A stretch of DNA of 64,000 bases. It comes from Micromonospora sp. Llam0 (GTDB taxonomy: Bacteria > Actinomycetota > Actinomycetes > Mycobacteriales > Micromonosporaceae). The notes under the pieces were generated by a model. The model saw nothing but the letters and a program-made list of their open reading frames with translations, was not told where the DNA came from and made no database searches. How positions within the stretch are numbered: the first letter of the stretch is position 1; the number at the start of each line of letters is the position of its first letter. Below, one piece after another: positions 41,611 to 50,704 of the stretch. The stretch lies in assembly GCF_003751085.1 (NCBI RefSeq), contig NZ_RJJY01000002.1, positions 1,302,001 to 1,366,000 on the forward strand, read 5' to 3'. The position numbers and the translations under genes were made by a program.

Positions 41611-43878
41611 ATGACCGTGGACCGGGCCGAGTTGCGCGAACGCGCCGGGCAGACGCTGCACCGGCTGGCCGGGCCGGGCGCGACGTTGCGCGACGACCAG
41701 TGGCGGGCCATCGAGGCGCTGGTCGTCGACCGGCGGCGGGTGCTCTGCGTACAGCGCACCGGGTGGGGCAAGTCGGCGGTCTACTTCATCGCCACCGCGC
41801 TGCTGCGCGCCGGCACCGGCCCGGCTACCTCGGCCGGGTCGGCGCCGACCGCGCCAGCCGGGCCGACGGTGATCGTCTCGCCGCTGCTGGCGTTGATGCG
41901 CAACCAGGTGGCCGCCGCCGAACGGGCCGGCATCCAGGCCCGCACGATCAACTCCGCCAACCTCGACGAGTGGGACACCGTCAGCGCGGAGATCCGGGCC
42001 GGCGCGGTCGACGTACTGCTGATCAGCCCGGAGCGGCTGAACAACCCGGACTTCCGGGACAACGTGCTGCCCAGCCTGGCCGCCACCACCGGCCTGCTGG
42101 TCATCGACGAGGCGCACTGCGTGTCGGACTGGGGGCACGACTTCCGCCCCGACTACCGGCGGATCCGGACCTTCCTGCACGAGCTGCGCCCCGGCACGCC
42201 GGTGCTGGCCACCACCGCGACCGCCAACACCCGGGTCACCGACGACGTCGCCGAACAGCTCGACGCCACCAGCGCCGCTGGTGGCGCTGGTGGCGCTGGT
42301 GGCGCTGGCGAGGGCGGGGCCGGCAGGCTCGGCGACACGCTGGTGCTGCGCGGCCCGCTGGACCGCCAGTCGCTGCGGCTGGCCGTACTGGACCTGCCCG
42401 GCACCGCGCACCGGCTCGGCTGGCTCGCCGACCACCTGGACACGCTGCGCGGCTCCGGCATCGTCTACACGCTCACCGTCGCGGCGGCCGCCGAGACCGC
42501 CGAGTTCCTGCGGTCCCGGGGCTACGCCGTCGCCGCGTACAGCGGCCAGTCCGACGACGCGCAACGCCGCGCCGCCGAACAGGACCTGCTGGACAACAAG
42601 ATCAAAGCCCTGGTGGCGACGTCCGCGCTCGGCATGGGCTTCGACAAGCCGGACCTCGGATTCGTGGTGCACCTCGGCGCACCGCCGTCACCGATCGCCT
42701 ACTACCAGCAGGTGGGCCGGGCCGGTCGGGCGCTCGACGGCGACCGGTACGCCGACGTGGTGCTGCTGCCCGGCCCCGAGGACCAGGCGATCTGGCGGTA
42801 CTTCGCGTCCCTGGCCTTCCCCCGCGAAGAACAGGTGCGCTCGGTGCTGGCCGCCCTCGAAAACGCCGGCCGTCCGCTGTCCACCCAGGCCCTGGAGCCG
42901 ATCGTCGACCTGCGGCGCACCCGGCTCGAACTGATGCTCAAAGTGCTCGACGTGGACGGCGCGGTGCGCCGGGTGCGCGGCGGCTGGGTCGCCACCGGCG
43001 AGCCGTGGCACTACGACGCCGCCCGGCTGCACCGGGTGGCCCAGGCCCGCACCGCCGAGCAGCAGATCATGCAGGAGTACGCGGTACCGGCCGACACCGC
43101 ACCGCCGGCCGGCCGACCCGGCTGCCGGATGGAGTTCCTCCGCCACTGCCTCGACGACCCGCAGGCCCAGCCGTGCGGGCGCTGCGACCGGTGCGCCGGC
43201 GGGTGGCTGCCGGCCGGGGTGAGCCCGGACGCGCTGCGCGCCGCCGAGACCTTCCTCGGCCGCGCCGGAGTGGAGATCCCCCCGAAGAAGCTCTGGCCGA
43301 CCGGGCTGGAGGCGGTCGGCGTACCGCTGCGCGGCAAGATCGGCCCCGACGAGCAGGCACTGCCCGGCCGGGCCGTCGGGCGGCTGTCCGACCTGGGCTG
43401 GGGCAGCCGGCTGCGGGACCTGCTCGCCGCCGGCCGGCCGGACACCGCGCTGCCGGCCGACGTCGCCGGTGCGGTGATCGACGTGCTCCGCGAGTGGGCG
43501 CGCGGTGCCCAGCCCTGGCCGGCCCGACCGGTCGGGGTGGTGGCGGTCGCCTCCCGGACCCGCCCGGAGCTGGTCGCCAGCACCGCCCGACGGATCGCCG
43601 AGGTCGGCCGGCTGCCGCTGCTCGGCTCGGTCGAGCCGGCCTGGGCCGAGCCGCCGTCGGCGCAGGGCCGGGGCAACAGCGCCCAACGGGTCCGTACCGT
43701 CCATGACGCCTTCGCCGCGCCGCCGGAGCTGGCCGCGGCGCTGTCCGGGCTGACCGGCCCGGTGCTGCTGGTCGACGACCTGGTCGACACCGGCTGGACG
43801 TTGACCGTCGTGGCCCGGCTGCTGCGGCACTCCGGCGCTCCGGCGGTGCTGCCGTTCGCCCTCGCCACCACCAACTGA
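41611..43878 (+). CDS. RecQ-type DNA helicase fused to a phosphoribosyltransferase-like domain
   Basis: 755 residues. Helicase motifs: DDQWRAIEALV (Q-like), RTGWGKSAVY (Walker A), SPLLALMRNQV, VIDEAHCVSDWGHDFRPDYRR (DEAH plus aromatic-rich loop), SALGMGFDKPDLGFVVH and QVGRAGRALDGD. RecQ zinc-binding cysteines appear around CRMEFLRHCLDD and PCGRCDRCAGG. A Gly/Ala triplet repeat (ggcgctggt, 42277-42306) lies in the linker. The C-terminal 180 residues end with VLLVDDLVDTGWTLTVVARL, the PRPP-loop motif of PRTases (ComF-like). Confidence 0.92.
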   Translation: MTVDRAELRERAGQTLHRLAGPGATLRDDQWRAIEALVVDRRRVLCVQRTGWGKSAVYFIATALLRAGTGPATSAGSAPTAPAGPTVIVSPLLALMRNQVAAAERAGIQARTINSANLDEWDTVSAEIRAGAVDVLLISPERLNNPDFRDNVLPSLAATTGLLVIDEAHCVSDWGHDFRPDYRRIRTFLHELRPGTPVLATTATANTRVTDDVAEQLDATSAAGGAGGAGGAGEGGAGRLGDTLVLRGPLDRQSLRLAVLDLPGTAHRLGWLADHLDTLRGSGIVYTLTVAAAAETAEFLRSRGYAVAAYSGQSDDAQRRAAEQDLLDNKIKALVATSALGMGFDKPDLGFVVHLGAPPSPIAYYQQVGRAGRALDGDRYADVVLLPGPEDQAIWRYFASLAFPREEQVRSVLAALENAGRPLSTQALEPIVDLRRTRLELMLKVLDVDGAVRRVRGGWVATGEPWHYDAARLHRVAQARTAEQQIMQEYAVPADTAPPAGRPGCRMEFLRHCLDDPQAQPCGRCDRCAGGWLPAGVSPDALRAAETFLGRAGVEIPPKKLWPTGLEAVGVPLRGKIGPDEQALPGRAVGRLSDLGWGSRLRDLLAAGRPDTALPADVAGAVIDVLREWARGAQPWPARPVGVVAVASRTRPELVASTARRIAEVGRLPLLGSVEPAWAEPPSAQGRGNSAQRVRTVHDAFAAPPELAAALSGLTGPVLLVDDLVDTGWTLTVVARLLRHSGAPAVLPFALATTN

Positions 43879-43900
43879 CCAGGTCCGAGCGATCCGCCCG

Positions 43901-44881
43901 TCAGCCCGGTCGGCCGTAGCCCTTGATCGGCATCCGGTCGATCCGGTCGACGCGGACCACCTCACCGTGCCGCGGCGCGTGGATCATCTGGTCGGCCCCG
44001 ATGTAGATCCCGACGTGCTGCACATTGCTGTAGAAGAAGACCAGGTCACCGGGGCGGAGCTGATCGCGGCCGATCCGGGTGACGGTGCCGAACTGCCGGC
44101 GGGCGTTGTGCGGCAACCGCACCCCGGCCTTCGCCCAGGCCGTCGAGGTCAGCCCGGAGCAGTCGTACGAGTGCGGCCCGGCCGACCCCCACCGGTACGG
44201 CTTGCCGAGCTGGGCGTGGGCGAAGGCGACGGCGTTGGCCGCGCGGCCGGTCGCCGCCTCGGGCAGCGGGCCGGCCCGGCTGCGGTCGGCGGCGTCAGCA
44301 CCGGACCGGTCCAGCAGCGCCTGCTGGCGGTCTCGCAGCTCGGTCAGCGCCCGGATGTCCGACTCGATCTGCCGCTGCGTCGCGGACAGCTGCTCCTGCT
44401 GCAGCAGCTGCTGCTCGATCAGCGCGTTCGCCGCCCGGCGTGCCGCTTCGCTGCGGTCGCGGGTGTCGCGCAGCCCGGCGATCGTCTGCTCGTTGTCGCG
44501 GTTGATCACGTCGGCGATGAGCAGCTGGTCGACGAAGTATTCCGCCGACGCGGTGGACAGCAGGGTGGCGACGGGTCGGGCACCGTTCACCCGGTAGTTG
44601 CTGGCCGCGAGTTGGCCGACCTGATCGTGTCGGACCGCGAGCTGCCGGTCCAGTTCGATGATCGTTTCGCTGAGTCCATCAGCGCGTTCCTGGTTTTCCC
44701 GCAGGTCCACCCGGATCTCGTTGTACTGCTCGACCACCGTCTCCAACTGGTGGGCCGCCTGGTCGATCCGCCGGTCCAACTCGGCGATCGAGGCCTGCGC
44801 CTGGGCCGGAGCCGGCAGCAACGTGGCGGTTACAGCGGTGACGAGGGCGGCTGCCCTACCTGCCAAGCTATTAACGGTCAC
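43901..44881 (-). CDS. secreted NlpC/P60 peptidoglycan hydrolase
   Basis: 326 residues from GTG 44881. A signal peptide (AALVTAVTATLLPAPAQAQA) precedes a coiled coil (residues 25-175). The C-terminal NlpC/P60 domain has C241 in SYDCSGLTSTAWA, the catalytic His in NVQHVGIYIG and a polar partner near MIHAPRHGE. Such RipA/RipB-like enzymes cut the D-Glu-mDAP bond in the peptidoglycan stem peptide. It converges with the RecQ fusion gene and diverges from the His-rich protein gene. Confidence 0.93.
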   Translation of the reverse strand: MTVNSLAGRAAALVTAVTATLLPAPAQAQASIAELDRRIDQAAHQLETVVEQYNEIRVDLRENQERADGLSETIIELDRQLAVRHDQVGQLAASNYRVNGARPVATLLSTASAEYFVDQLLIADVINRDNEQTIAGLRDTRDRSEAARRAANALIEQQLLQQEQLSATQRQIESDIRALTELRDRQQALLDRSGADAADRSRAGPLPEAATGRAANAVAFAHAQLGKPYRWGSAGPHSYDCSGLTSTAWAKAGVRLPHNARRQFGTVTRIGRDQLRPGDLVFFYSNVQHVGIYIGADQMIHAPRHGEVVRVDRIDRMPIKGYGRPG

Positions 44882-44980
44882 GGATGGTACAACGACCGTG
44901 CGTCGCGGAAGCCACGGCCGACGACCCGGCCGACGACCCGGCCGAGGCGTTGCCGGCCGGTAGCGACTACCGTCGGCGAG

Positions 44981-46006
44981 GTGGGAGAAACAGCGACCGG
45001 TGCCGGCGATCCGACGGAGCCGGCGGAGACGGTTGAGCCGACGGGGCCGACGGAGCCGGTTGAGCCGACGGATCTGGCCGGGCCGGCCGGGCCGGGGACG
45101 TCCACCGTGCGGCTGGCGACCGGGGTCGCTGCCGTCGTGCTCGCGATGCTCGCCGGGTTCGCCCTGGGCCGGGCGGTGACCGCCCCGACCAGCATCGGCA
45201 CCCAGTACGCGGCCGGCGCGGCCGACCACACCCACCCGCCCGGGACCACACCGCACGTGCACGGCGCCGGCACCGACGGCGGTGACGGCGGTGACGGCGG
45301 TGACCAGGTGTCCGGCCTGTCGGTCAGCGTCGGCGGCTACACCCTGGCGCCGGTGCAGCGGCAGCTACCGGTCGGCGACCAGGTCGACCTGCGCTTCCAG
45401 ATCGTCGACGCCGATCAGCGGCCGGTCACCGCCTTCGACGTGGTGCACGACAAGCCGATGCACCTGATCATCGCCCGCCGGGATCTGACCGGCTACCAGC
45501 ATCTGCACCCGACGATGGCACCGGACGGCACCTGGAGCGTCCCGGTCCGGCTGGCCGCCGCCGGCATCTGGCGGCTCTACACCGACTTCACCCTGCGCGA
45601 CTCCGGCGGTACGCCGGTCGCGTTGACCCTCGGCGTCGACCTCGTGGTGGCCGGCGAGTACCTGCCGACCGACCTGCCGACCGCAGCCGACACCGCCGAG
45701 GTGGACGACTTCACCGTACGGATGCGCGGGGTCGCGCAGCGCGGGGTGGTGACGCCGCTGCTGTTCGAGGTGAGCCGGGCCGGCCGGGCCCCGACGCTGG
45801 AGCCATACCTCGGCGCGTACGGGCATCTGGTCGCGCTGCGCGACGGCGACCTCGGCTACCTTCACGTGCATCCGGAGGCCGAGTTGGTCGACGGCGCGGT
45901 GAAGTTCTGGCTGACCGCCCCGAGCTCCGGCGACTACCGGCTGTTCCTGGACTTTCAGGTGGCCGGCGAGGTGCACACCGCCGAGTTCACCGTCACGGTC
46001 GACTGA
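44981..46006 (+). CDS. membrane-anchored His-rich extracytoplasmic protein (YtkA/FixH-like)
   Basis: 341 residues from GTG 44981. A Thr/Glu/Pro-rich cytoplasmic part, one membrane helix (residues 50-72, ATGVAAVVLAMLAGFALG), then a His-rich linker DHTHPPGTTPHVHG and a (GGD)n repeat. The rest has two beta-rich domains of similar look: HDKPMHLIIARRDLTGYQHLHP and LGAYGHLVALRDGDLGYLHVHP, each with a HxxxxxxxDLxGYxHxHP pattern typical of copper or other heavy-metal-binding extracytoplasmic proteins. A metal-binding role is inferred from the His pattern; no exact family name is secure. Confidence 0.78.
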   Translation: MGETATGAGDPTEPAETVEPTGPTEPVEPTDLAGPAGPGTSTVRLATGVAAVVLAMLAGFALGRAVTAPTSIGTQYAAGAADHTHPPGTTPHVHGAGTDGGDGGDGGDQVSGLSVSVGGYTLAPVQRQLPVGDQVDLRFQIVDADQRPVTAFDVVHDKPMHLIIARRDLTGYQHLHPTMAPDGTWSVPVRLAAAGIWRLYTDFTLRDSGGTPVALTLGVDLVVAGEYLPTDLPTAADTAEVDDFTVRMRGVAQRGVVTPLLFEVSRAGRAPTLEPYLGAYGHLVALRDGDLGYLHVHPEAELVDGAVKFWLTAPSSGDYRLFLDFQVAGEVHTAEFTVTVD

Positions 46007-47225
46007 CCGCGGTCGCCCCGGCGGCGTCCGGCACGGTCGACGGGGCGGCGTCGGGCACCATCGCCCCGGCGGCGTCCGGCAACACCGGCAGCAGGGTCTG
46101 CAGCCGGGGGGTCACCGCCCACTGGTCGACCAGCGCCCGGTAGGCCCGGTGCTGCTCGCGCCGGTCCGGTACGCCGCCGCGCCGGGCCCGCAGCAGCAGG
46201 TTGCGCGGCGTGTGCTGGGAGTCGATGAACTCGACCACGTCCACCCGGTAGCCGTACGCCCGGAGCAGGGTCGCCCGCAGCGTGTCGGTGAGCACGTCGG
46301 CGAACCGCTCCCGCAGGATGCCGGCGGAGACCAGCGGCCCGTACGGCTGCGGTGCCGGCTGCCGGCGCAGCTGGGCGGCGATGTCGTGATGGCAGCAGGG
46401 CGCGGCCAGCACCCACCGGGCCTGCCAGTCGACCGCCCGGGCCAACGCCTCGTCGGTGGCGGTGTCGCAGGCATGCAACGCCAGCACCAGGTCCGGTGCC
46501 GGCTCGACCGGTGCCTGCTGGATCGTGCCGGCGACGAACCGGACCTGCCCGGCGCAGCCGAGCTGGTCGGCGAGCGCGGTGTTGCGCCGCCGCTGGTCCT
46601 CGCGGACGTCGACGCCGGTCACCACCGGCTCCACGCCGCAGGCAATCAGGTAGCGGTAGGCGGCGAAGGTCAGGTAGGCGTTGCCGCAGCCCAGGTCGAC
46701 GACGTGCAGCGGCCCGGTGGGCAGCGGGTCGGGCAGGGTGGCGGCGAGTGCCCGCAGGAACGCGTCGACCTGGCGACGTTTCGCGGCGTTGGCACCGATC
46801 GCGGCGAACAGCGGGTCGTCCGGATCCAGCAGGTACCGCTTGGCCCGGTCGTGGTCGCCGGGGCCGGTGTCGGCCCGGTCGGCGGTCGACCGGTGCACCT
46901 GCGCGGTGCCCTTCTTGGTCACCCGCAGCTGCAGGGTGCTGGTGCTGGTCTCGACGTGCCAGTTCCCGAACGGCTCGGCGAGCAGCTGGTCGACCGCGGC
47001 TTCGGCCGGGGCACCCGGCGGCAGGTTACGGGTCACCGGACGGGTGCCGTCGTTGGTGACGATCTGCAGATGGGTACCGGCCCGCAGGGCGACCGGCCGG
47101 AGCTCGGCCCGAACGACCGACGGGGCGGCGTTGCGCCGACGCCCAGCGGCGACCGCCCGGGTGAGCTGCGGGCTGAGCAGCAGCGCCCGGACGTCGTCGA
47201 GGGCGTCGGCGAGGGAACGGGTCAG
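45993..47225 (-). CDS. SAM-dependent methyltransferase, probable CTG start
   Basis: The strict ATG/GTG/TTG reading begins at GTG 47036 (347 residues), but the same frame stays open upstream and reads conserved-looking sequence (RALLLSPQLTRAVAAGRRRN, AELRPVALRAGTHLQIV) up to CTG 47225, which overlaps the DEAD-helicase stop as CTGA, exactly like the ATGA/GTGA overlaps elsewhere here; this gives 410 residues. The core has HVVDLGCGNAYLTFAAYRY (SAM motif I), TGVDVREDQ, ALHACDTATDEAL and APCCHHDIAAQL, as in Methyltransf_32/GSTCD-like proteins. The RNA or other substrate is unknown. Confidence 0.82.
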   Translation of the reverse strand: MTRSLADALDDVRALLLSPQLTRAVAAGRRRNAAPSVVRAELRPVALRAGTHLQIVTNDGTRPVTRNLPPGAPAEAAVDQLLAEPFGNWHVETSTSTLQLRVTKKGTAQVHRSTADRADTGPGDHDRAKRYLLDPDDPLFAAIGANAAKRRQVDAFLRALAATLPDPLPTGPLHVVDLGCGNAYLTFAAYRYLIACGVEPVVTGVDVREDQRRRNTALADQLGCAGQVRFVAGTIQQAPVEPAPDLVLALHACDTATDEALARAVDWQARWVLAAPCCHHDIAAQLRRQPAPQPYGPLVSAGILRERFADVLTDTLRATLLRAYGYRVDVVEFIDSQHTPRNLLLRARRGGVPDRREQHRAYRALVDQWAVTPRLQTLLPVLPDAAGAMVPDAAPSTVPDAAGATAVSRP

Positions 47226-48943
47226 TTGTCGCCGCCGCCGGCCTGGTCGGCCCGGCCGGCACCGCCGGAGCCACCCCGGCGGCGCCGGCGGCGGCGCGTC
47301 GAACCGCCCGAGCTGCCGTCCGACGTGGCGGCGGCCGCGATCTCCGTACCGCCGGTGGACGCCGCACCGGAGTCGGTGGCGGCACCGCCGTCGACGAGTT
47401 GGCCGCCGCGCCGCCGCCGACGTGGCCGGCGGCTGGCCGGGGCACCGTCCTCGCCGCCGGTCGTCGCGGTGGCGGCGGACCGGTCGGTGTCGTCCGGCGC
47501 GGCGGATCGGCGGGACCGCGACGACCGGCGGCCCCGGCTGTCACCGCGCGCTCCACGCTCGGCGCGGCCGTCGCCGTCACCGCGCCGCCGTCGGCCGGCG
47601 CTGCGACCGCCGAGGTCCTCCTCGACCTCGGCGGACAGCCCGGCGCGGGTGCGGTCGGCGCTGGGCAGCGTGCCGGAGACGTCGCGGGAGATGTCCAGGT
47701 CGGCGTAGAGGTGCTCGGAGGTGTGGTACGTCTCCGGCGGCTCGGGCATCTCCAGCCCGAGGGTCTTGTCGATGATCCGCCACCGGGTCATGTCCTCCCA
47801 GTCGACGAAGGTCACCGCCACCCCGGTCGCGCCGGCCCGGCCGGTGCGGCCGATCCGGTGGGTGTAGGTGTCCTGGTCCTCCGGGCAGTCGTAGTTGATG
47901 ACGTGGGTGACGCCGGAGACGTCCAGACCGCGAGCGGCGACGTCGGTGGCCACCAGGATGTCGATCTTTCCGGTACGGAAGGCGCGCAGCGCCCGTTCCC
48001 GGGCCCCCTGGCCGAGGTCGCCGTGCACGGCGGCCACCGCGAAGCCACGGAAGTCCAGGTCCTCGGCGACCCGGTCGGCCGCCCGCTTGGTACGCGTGAA
48101 GATCATCGTCAGCCCGCGCTCCTCGGCCTGCAGGATCCGGGAGACGATCTCGATCTTGTTCATCGGGTGGGTGCGGTAGACCACCTGACGGGTCAGCGGG
48201 GGGACGCCCGCCTCCGTGGTGTGCCCGGCGTGGATGGTCACCGGCTGGCGCAGGAACCGCCGGGAGAGGGCCACGATCGGGTCGGGCATGGTGGCGGAGA
48301 ACAGCATCGTCTGCCGGTCCTCGGGCAGCATTGCCAGGATCCGCTCGACGTCGTCGAGGAAGCCCAGATCGAGCATCCGGTCGGCCTCGTCCAGCACCAG
48401 TGCCCGGATCCGGTCGAGCCGCAGCTTCTTCTGCTTGGCCAGGTCCATCAACCGACCCGGCGTACCGACCAGGATCTCCACGCCGGAGCGCAGCGTCTCG
48501 ATCTGCGGCTCGTACGCGACGCCACCGTAGATCGGCAGCACCCGCACGCCGCGGGTGCTGCCGGCGGCGGCCAGGTCCTTGGCGACCTGCAGGCCGAGCT
48601 CGCGGGTCGGGACGACGACCAGTGCCTGCGGTACGCCGTCACCGCCCTCGGCCGGGGCGAGCACCCGGTCGATGAGCGGTACGCCGAAGCCGAGAGTCTT
48701 GCCGGTCCCGGTCGGTGCCTGGCCGATCAGGTCGCTGCCGCGCAGCGCGATCGGCAGGGCGTACTCCTGGATGGCGAAGGCGTGGACGATGCCAACCTCG
48801 GCGAGCGCGGTCACCGTCTCCGGGCGGGCGCCCAGGTCGGCGAAGGTGGGGCTGTCCGGCCGTGCCGGTGGGCGTTTCGCCGGCTCGTCACCGACGTTGT
48901 GATCGAACTCGTCACCGGCGTTGTGATCGAAAATGTCAGTCAT
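47222..48943 (-). CDS. DEAD-box ATP-dependent RNA helicase, RhlE-like
   Basis: 573 residues. ATG 48943 begins an odd 8-residue tandem repeat, FDHNAGDEFDHNVGDE. Helicase motifs: F-x-x-L...AIQEYALP, APTGTGKTLGFG, PTRELGLQV, GTPGRLMDL, VLDEADRMLDLGF, FSATMPD, IIFTRTK-like TMIFTRTKRAADR, VATDVAARGLDVSG, HRIGRTGRAG. The C-terminal 170 residues are Arg/Gly/Ser-rich, as in RhlE-type RNA helicases of actinobacteria (M. tuberculosis Rv3211). It is transcribed with the methyltransferase that overlaps its stop. Confidence 0.95.
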   Translation of the reverse strand: MTDIFDHNAGDEFDHNVGDEPAKRPPARPDSPTFADLGARPETVTALAEVGIVHAFAIQEYALPIALRGSDLIGQAPTGTGKTLGFGVPLIDRVLAPAEGGDGVPQALVVVPTRELGLQVAKDLAAAGSTRGVRVLPIYGGVAYEPQIETLRSGVEILVGTPGRLMDLAKQKKLRLDRIRALVLDEADRMLDLGFLDDVERILAMLPEDRQTMLFSATMPDPIVALSRRFLRQPVTIHAGHTTEAGVPPLTRQVVYRTHPMNKIEIVSRILQAEERGLTMIFTRTKRAADRVAEDLDFRGFAVAAVHGDLGQGARERALRAFRTGKIDILVATDVAARGLDVSGVTHVINYDCPEDQDTYTHRIGRTGRAGATGVAVTFVDWEDMTRWRIIDKTLGLEMPEPPETYHTSEHLYADLDISRDVSGTLPSADRTRAGLSAEVEEDLGGRSAGRRRRGDGDGRAERGARGDSRGRRSSRSRRSAAPDDTDRSAATATTGGEDGAPASRRPRRRRRGGQLVDGGAATDSGAASTGGTEIAAAATSDGSSGGSTRRRRRRRGGSGGAGRADQAGGGDN

Positions 48944-49622
48944 CAGGTGTCGGGGGTGCCTCTCGTGGTGCGCCCCGCCTGTTCCTGAGGGCGCGTGTCG
49001 GATGCGGCGCCGCGACGGCGCCGGTTGTGCGGCGCGCAGGGTGCGCGCCGGTTGTGGTCGGTGCCGGAAGGGCGCCGGTTGTGCGGCGCGCCGAGCCGGC
49101 GCGTCCGATGGTCGTCGGCACCGACGTCGTGTCGGTGCGGTGCGGGTGCTGCGACGTGCCGCCGCGATGCCGGGGCGACGCGTTGTCTGCGGCATGCCGC
49201 AGTGCGTCAGTTGACGGCGCTGGCCACACGCGATCGACAGGTCGCGGGCCGCACGCGCGCCGCGAACCCCGCTCGAGCATCCTCGACGGCCGCAGCATTG
49301 CTGACCATGGTAGCTGACGGTCCGCGTCGACGTGGAGATCCTCGGCGACGGCGGCCGGACCGACGACTCAGCTGTGGTTCTTGTCACGCCGTCGGGGTGG
49401 TGCGGGCACGGCGGCGGTGACGAACGGCACGGTCGTCGGCGGTGTCGGCCGAGCAGAGTCGCGACCGGGCCGCAATCGCGACCGGCGCGGTGATCTGGCG
49501 GGTGATCTGGGCGGACCGATCCGGATCAGGGTGAACCGATCCGGATCGGTGCGGTCGGCAGCCGGGAGTCAGCAGCCGTGAGTCGGCGGCCGGCTTGGCA
49601 GCTTCGGGCCGGTCAGGTCAGG
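48944..49622. other. gene-free repeat-containing region upstream of the DEAD helicase
   Basis: 679 nt with many overlapping shadow frames but no credible gene. It includes the long leader of the helicase mRNA (minus strand) and the region between helicase and DUF3107. Two exact 21-bp direct repeats, GGCGCCGGTTGTGCGGCGCG plus c, lie at 49017-49037 and 49071-49091, with a partial copy GCGCCGGTTGTG at 49045-49056. Near 49498-49550 there are short repeats of ACCGATCCGGATC. Meaning unknown; leader-mediated control, as in cold-shock RNA helicases, is possible. Confidence 0.55.
49017..49091 (+). repeat. 21-bp direct repeats with 54-bp period
   Basis: Copies at 49017-49037 and 49071-49091 are identical; a 12-bp partial copy lies between them at 49045-49056. 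They fall in the presumed 5' leader of the DEAD-box helicase mRNA, about 75-150 nt upstream of its start codon on the minus strand. Confidence 0.9.
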
Positions 49623-49847
49623 TCAGCGGACGGTGAAGCCGACCGAACGGGGAGCGGCCTCGGCGATCTCGACGTACGCGATCTTGCTGACCGGGACGAT
49701 GACCCGGCGGCCGCGCTCGTCGGTGAGTGACAGAGTCCCCTCGGTCGCGATTGCCTGGGTCACGATCTGCTCGATCTCAGCCGGTGACTGGGCACTGTCC
49801 AGAACGAGCTCGCGCGGCGCGTACTGCACGCCGATCTTGACCTCCAC
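49623..49847 (-). CDS. DUF3107 family protein
   Basis: 74 residues: MEVKIGVQYAPRELVLDSAQ, IEQIVTQAIATEGTLSLTDE, GRRVIVPVSKIAYVEI and RSVGFTV. This is the short beta-rich DUF3107 family, restricted to actinobacteria (M. tuberculosis Rv3208A). It is conserved next to the FasR-type TetR gene. Function unknown. Confidence 0.92.
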   Translation of the reverse strand: MEVKIGVQYAPRELVLDSAQSPAEIEQIVTQAIATEGTLSLTDERGRRVIVPVSKIAYVEIAEAAPRSVGFTVR

Positions 49848-49913
49848 GGGTCCTCCTTGAGGTGGGCGAAAACAACGCCAACGCGAAGGTTAGCCGATGC
49901 GGACGCACTGTGT

Positions 49914-50552
49914 TCAGGATGCCTCGCCCTGCAGCGGGAACCCGGCGATGCCCCGCCAGGACAGTGCGGCGAGCAACGACTCGGCTTCGCCCTTGGGCAC
50001 CTGTCGACCACCGGCCAACCAGAACTGGGCGGCGGTCTCGGCCGCGCCGACCAACCCGGAGGCGAGCAGTTCGGCCCGGGACCGGCTCACCCCGGTGTCC
50101 GAGATGATGGTGTCGGTGATCGACGCGATGCACTCGCGTTCGACGCGCTCCACCCGGGCCCGTACCAGCGGTTCGTTGCGCAGGTCGGAGTCGAAGACCA
50201 GCCGGAAGGCGCCGCTCTCCTCGTCGACGAAGTCGAAGTAGGCCTGCACCGCCCCGCTGACCCGTTCCTTGTTGTCGGTGGTCGCGGCCATCGCGGCGGC
50301 GACTTTCGCGATGATGGCGTCGCAGTGCGTGTCGAGCAGTGCCAGATACAACTCCAGCTTGCCCGGAAAATGCTGATAAAGCACCGGCTTCGACACGCCG
50401 GCCCGCTCCGCGATGTCGTCCATCGCCGCCGCGTGGTAACCCTGCGCGACGAACACCTCCTGGGCGGCGGCGAGCAGCTGCTTGCGGCGGGCGGACCGCG
50501 GCATCCGGGCCGGTCGGCCGCTTGTCTGTGCGTCGCTCGACGCAGCGGTCAT
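49914..50552 (-). CDS. fasR: TetR-family regulator, FasR-like
   Basis: 212 residues. N-terminal HTH RRKQLLAAAQEVFVAQGYHA, MDDIAERAGVSKPVLYQHFP. The segment GKLELYLALLDTHCDAIIAK and DFVDEESGAFRLVFDSDLRN closely follow M. tuberculosis FasR (Rv3208), which activates the fatty acid synthase operon in response to acyl-CoAs. The neighbours DUF3107, DUF3152 and MoeZ are the same as around Rv3208, so orthology is likely. Confidence 0.85.
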   Translation of the reverse strand: MTAASSDAQTSGRPARMPRSARRKQLLAAAQEVFVAQGYHAAAMDDIAERAGVSKPVLYQHFPGKLELYLALLDTHCDAIIAKVAAAMAATTDNKERVSGAVQAYFDFVDEESGAFRLVFDSDLRNEPLVRARVERVERECIASITDTIISDTGVSRSRAELLASGLVGAAETAAQFWLAGGRQVPKGEAESLLAALSWRGIAGFPLQGEAS

Positions 50553-50704
50553 GTCGAACCTCCGAGTCCGGTCGCGGCCATCTGGTCGGCGAAGAAACGA
50601 AACGATCAGTGCATATCACCTGGCCGGTCGATTGGCCCGACGTTGCAACTTATCGCCACTGTCAGCACACGGTAGCCTCAGCGGGGGCGACCGAGGAGCG
50701 CACG

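Noticed and set aside
42277..42306. ggcgctggt triplet array as a regulatory repeat
   Set aside because: It lies in frame within the RecQ fusion gene and encodes a Gly/Ala linker; simple coding repeat.
48936..49298. Minus-strand frame of 120 residues in the helicase leader
   Set aside because: It overlaps the helicase start, is Arg/Pro/Thr-rich and contains the DNA repeats; more likely leader than gene.
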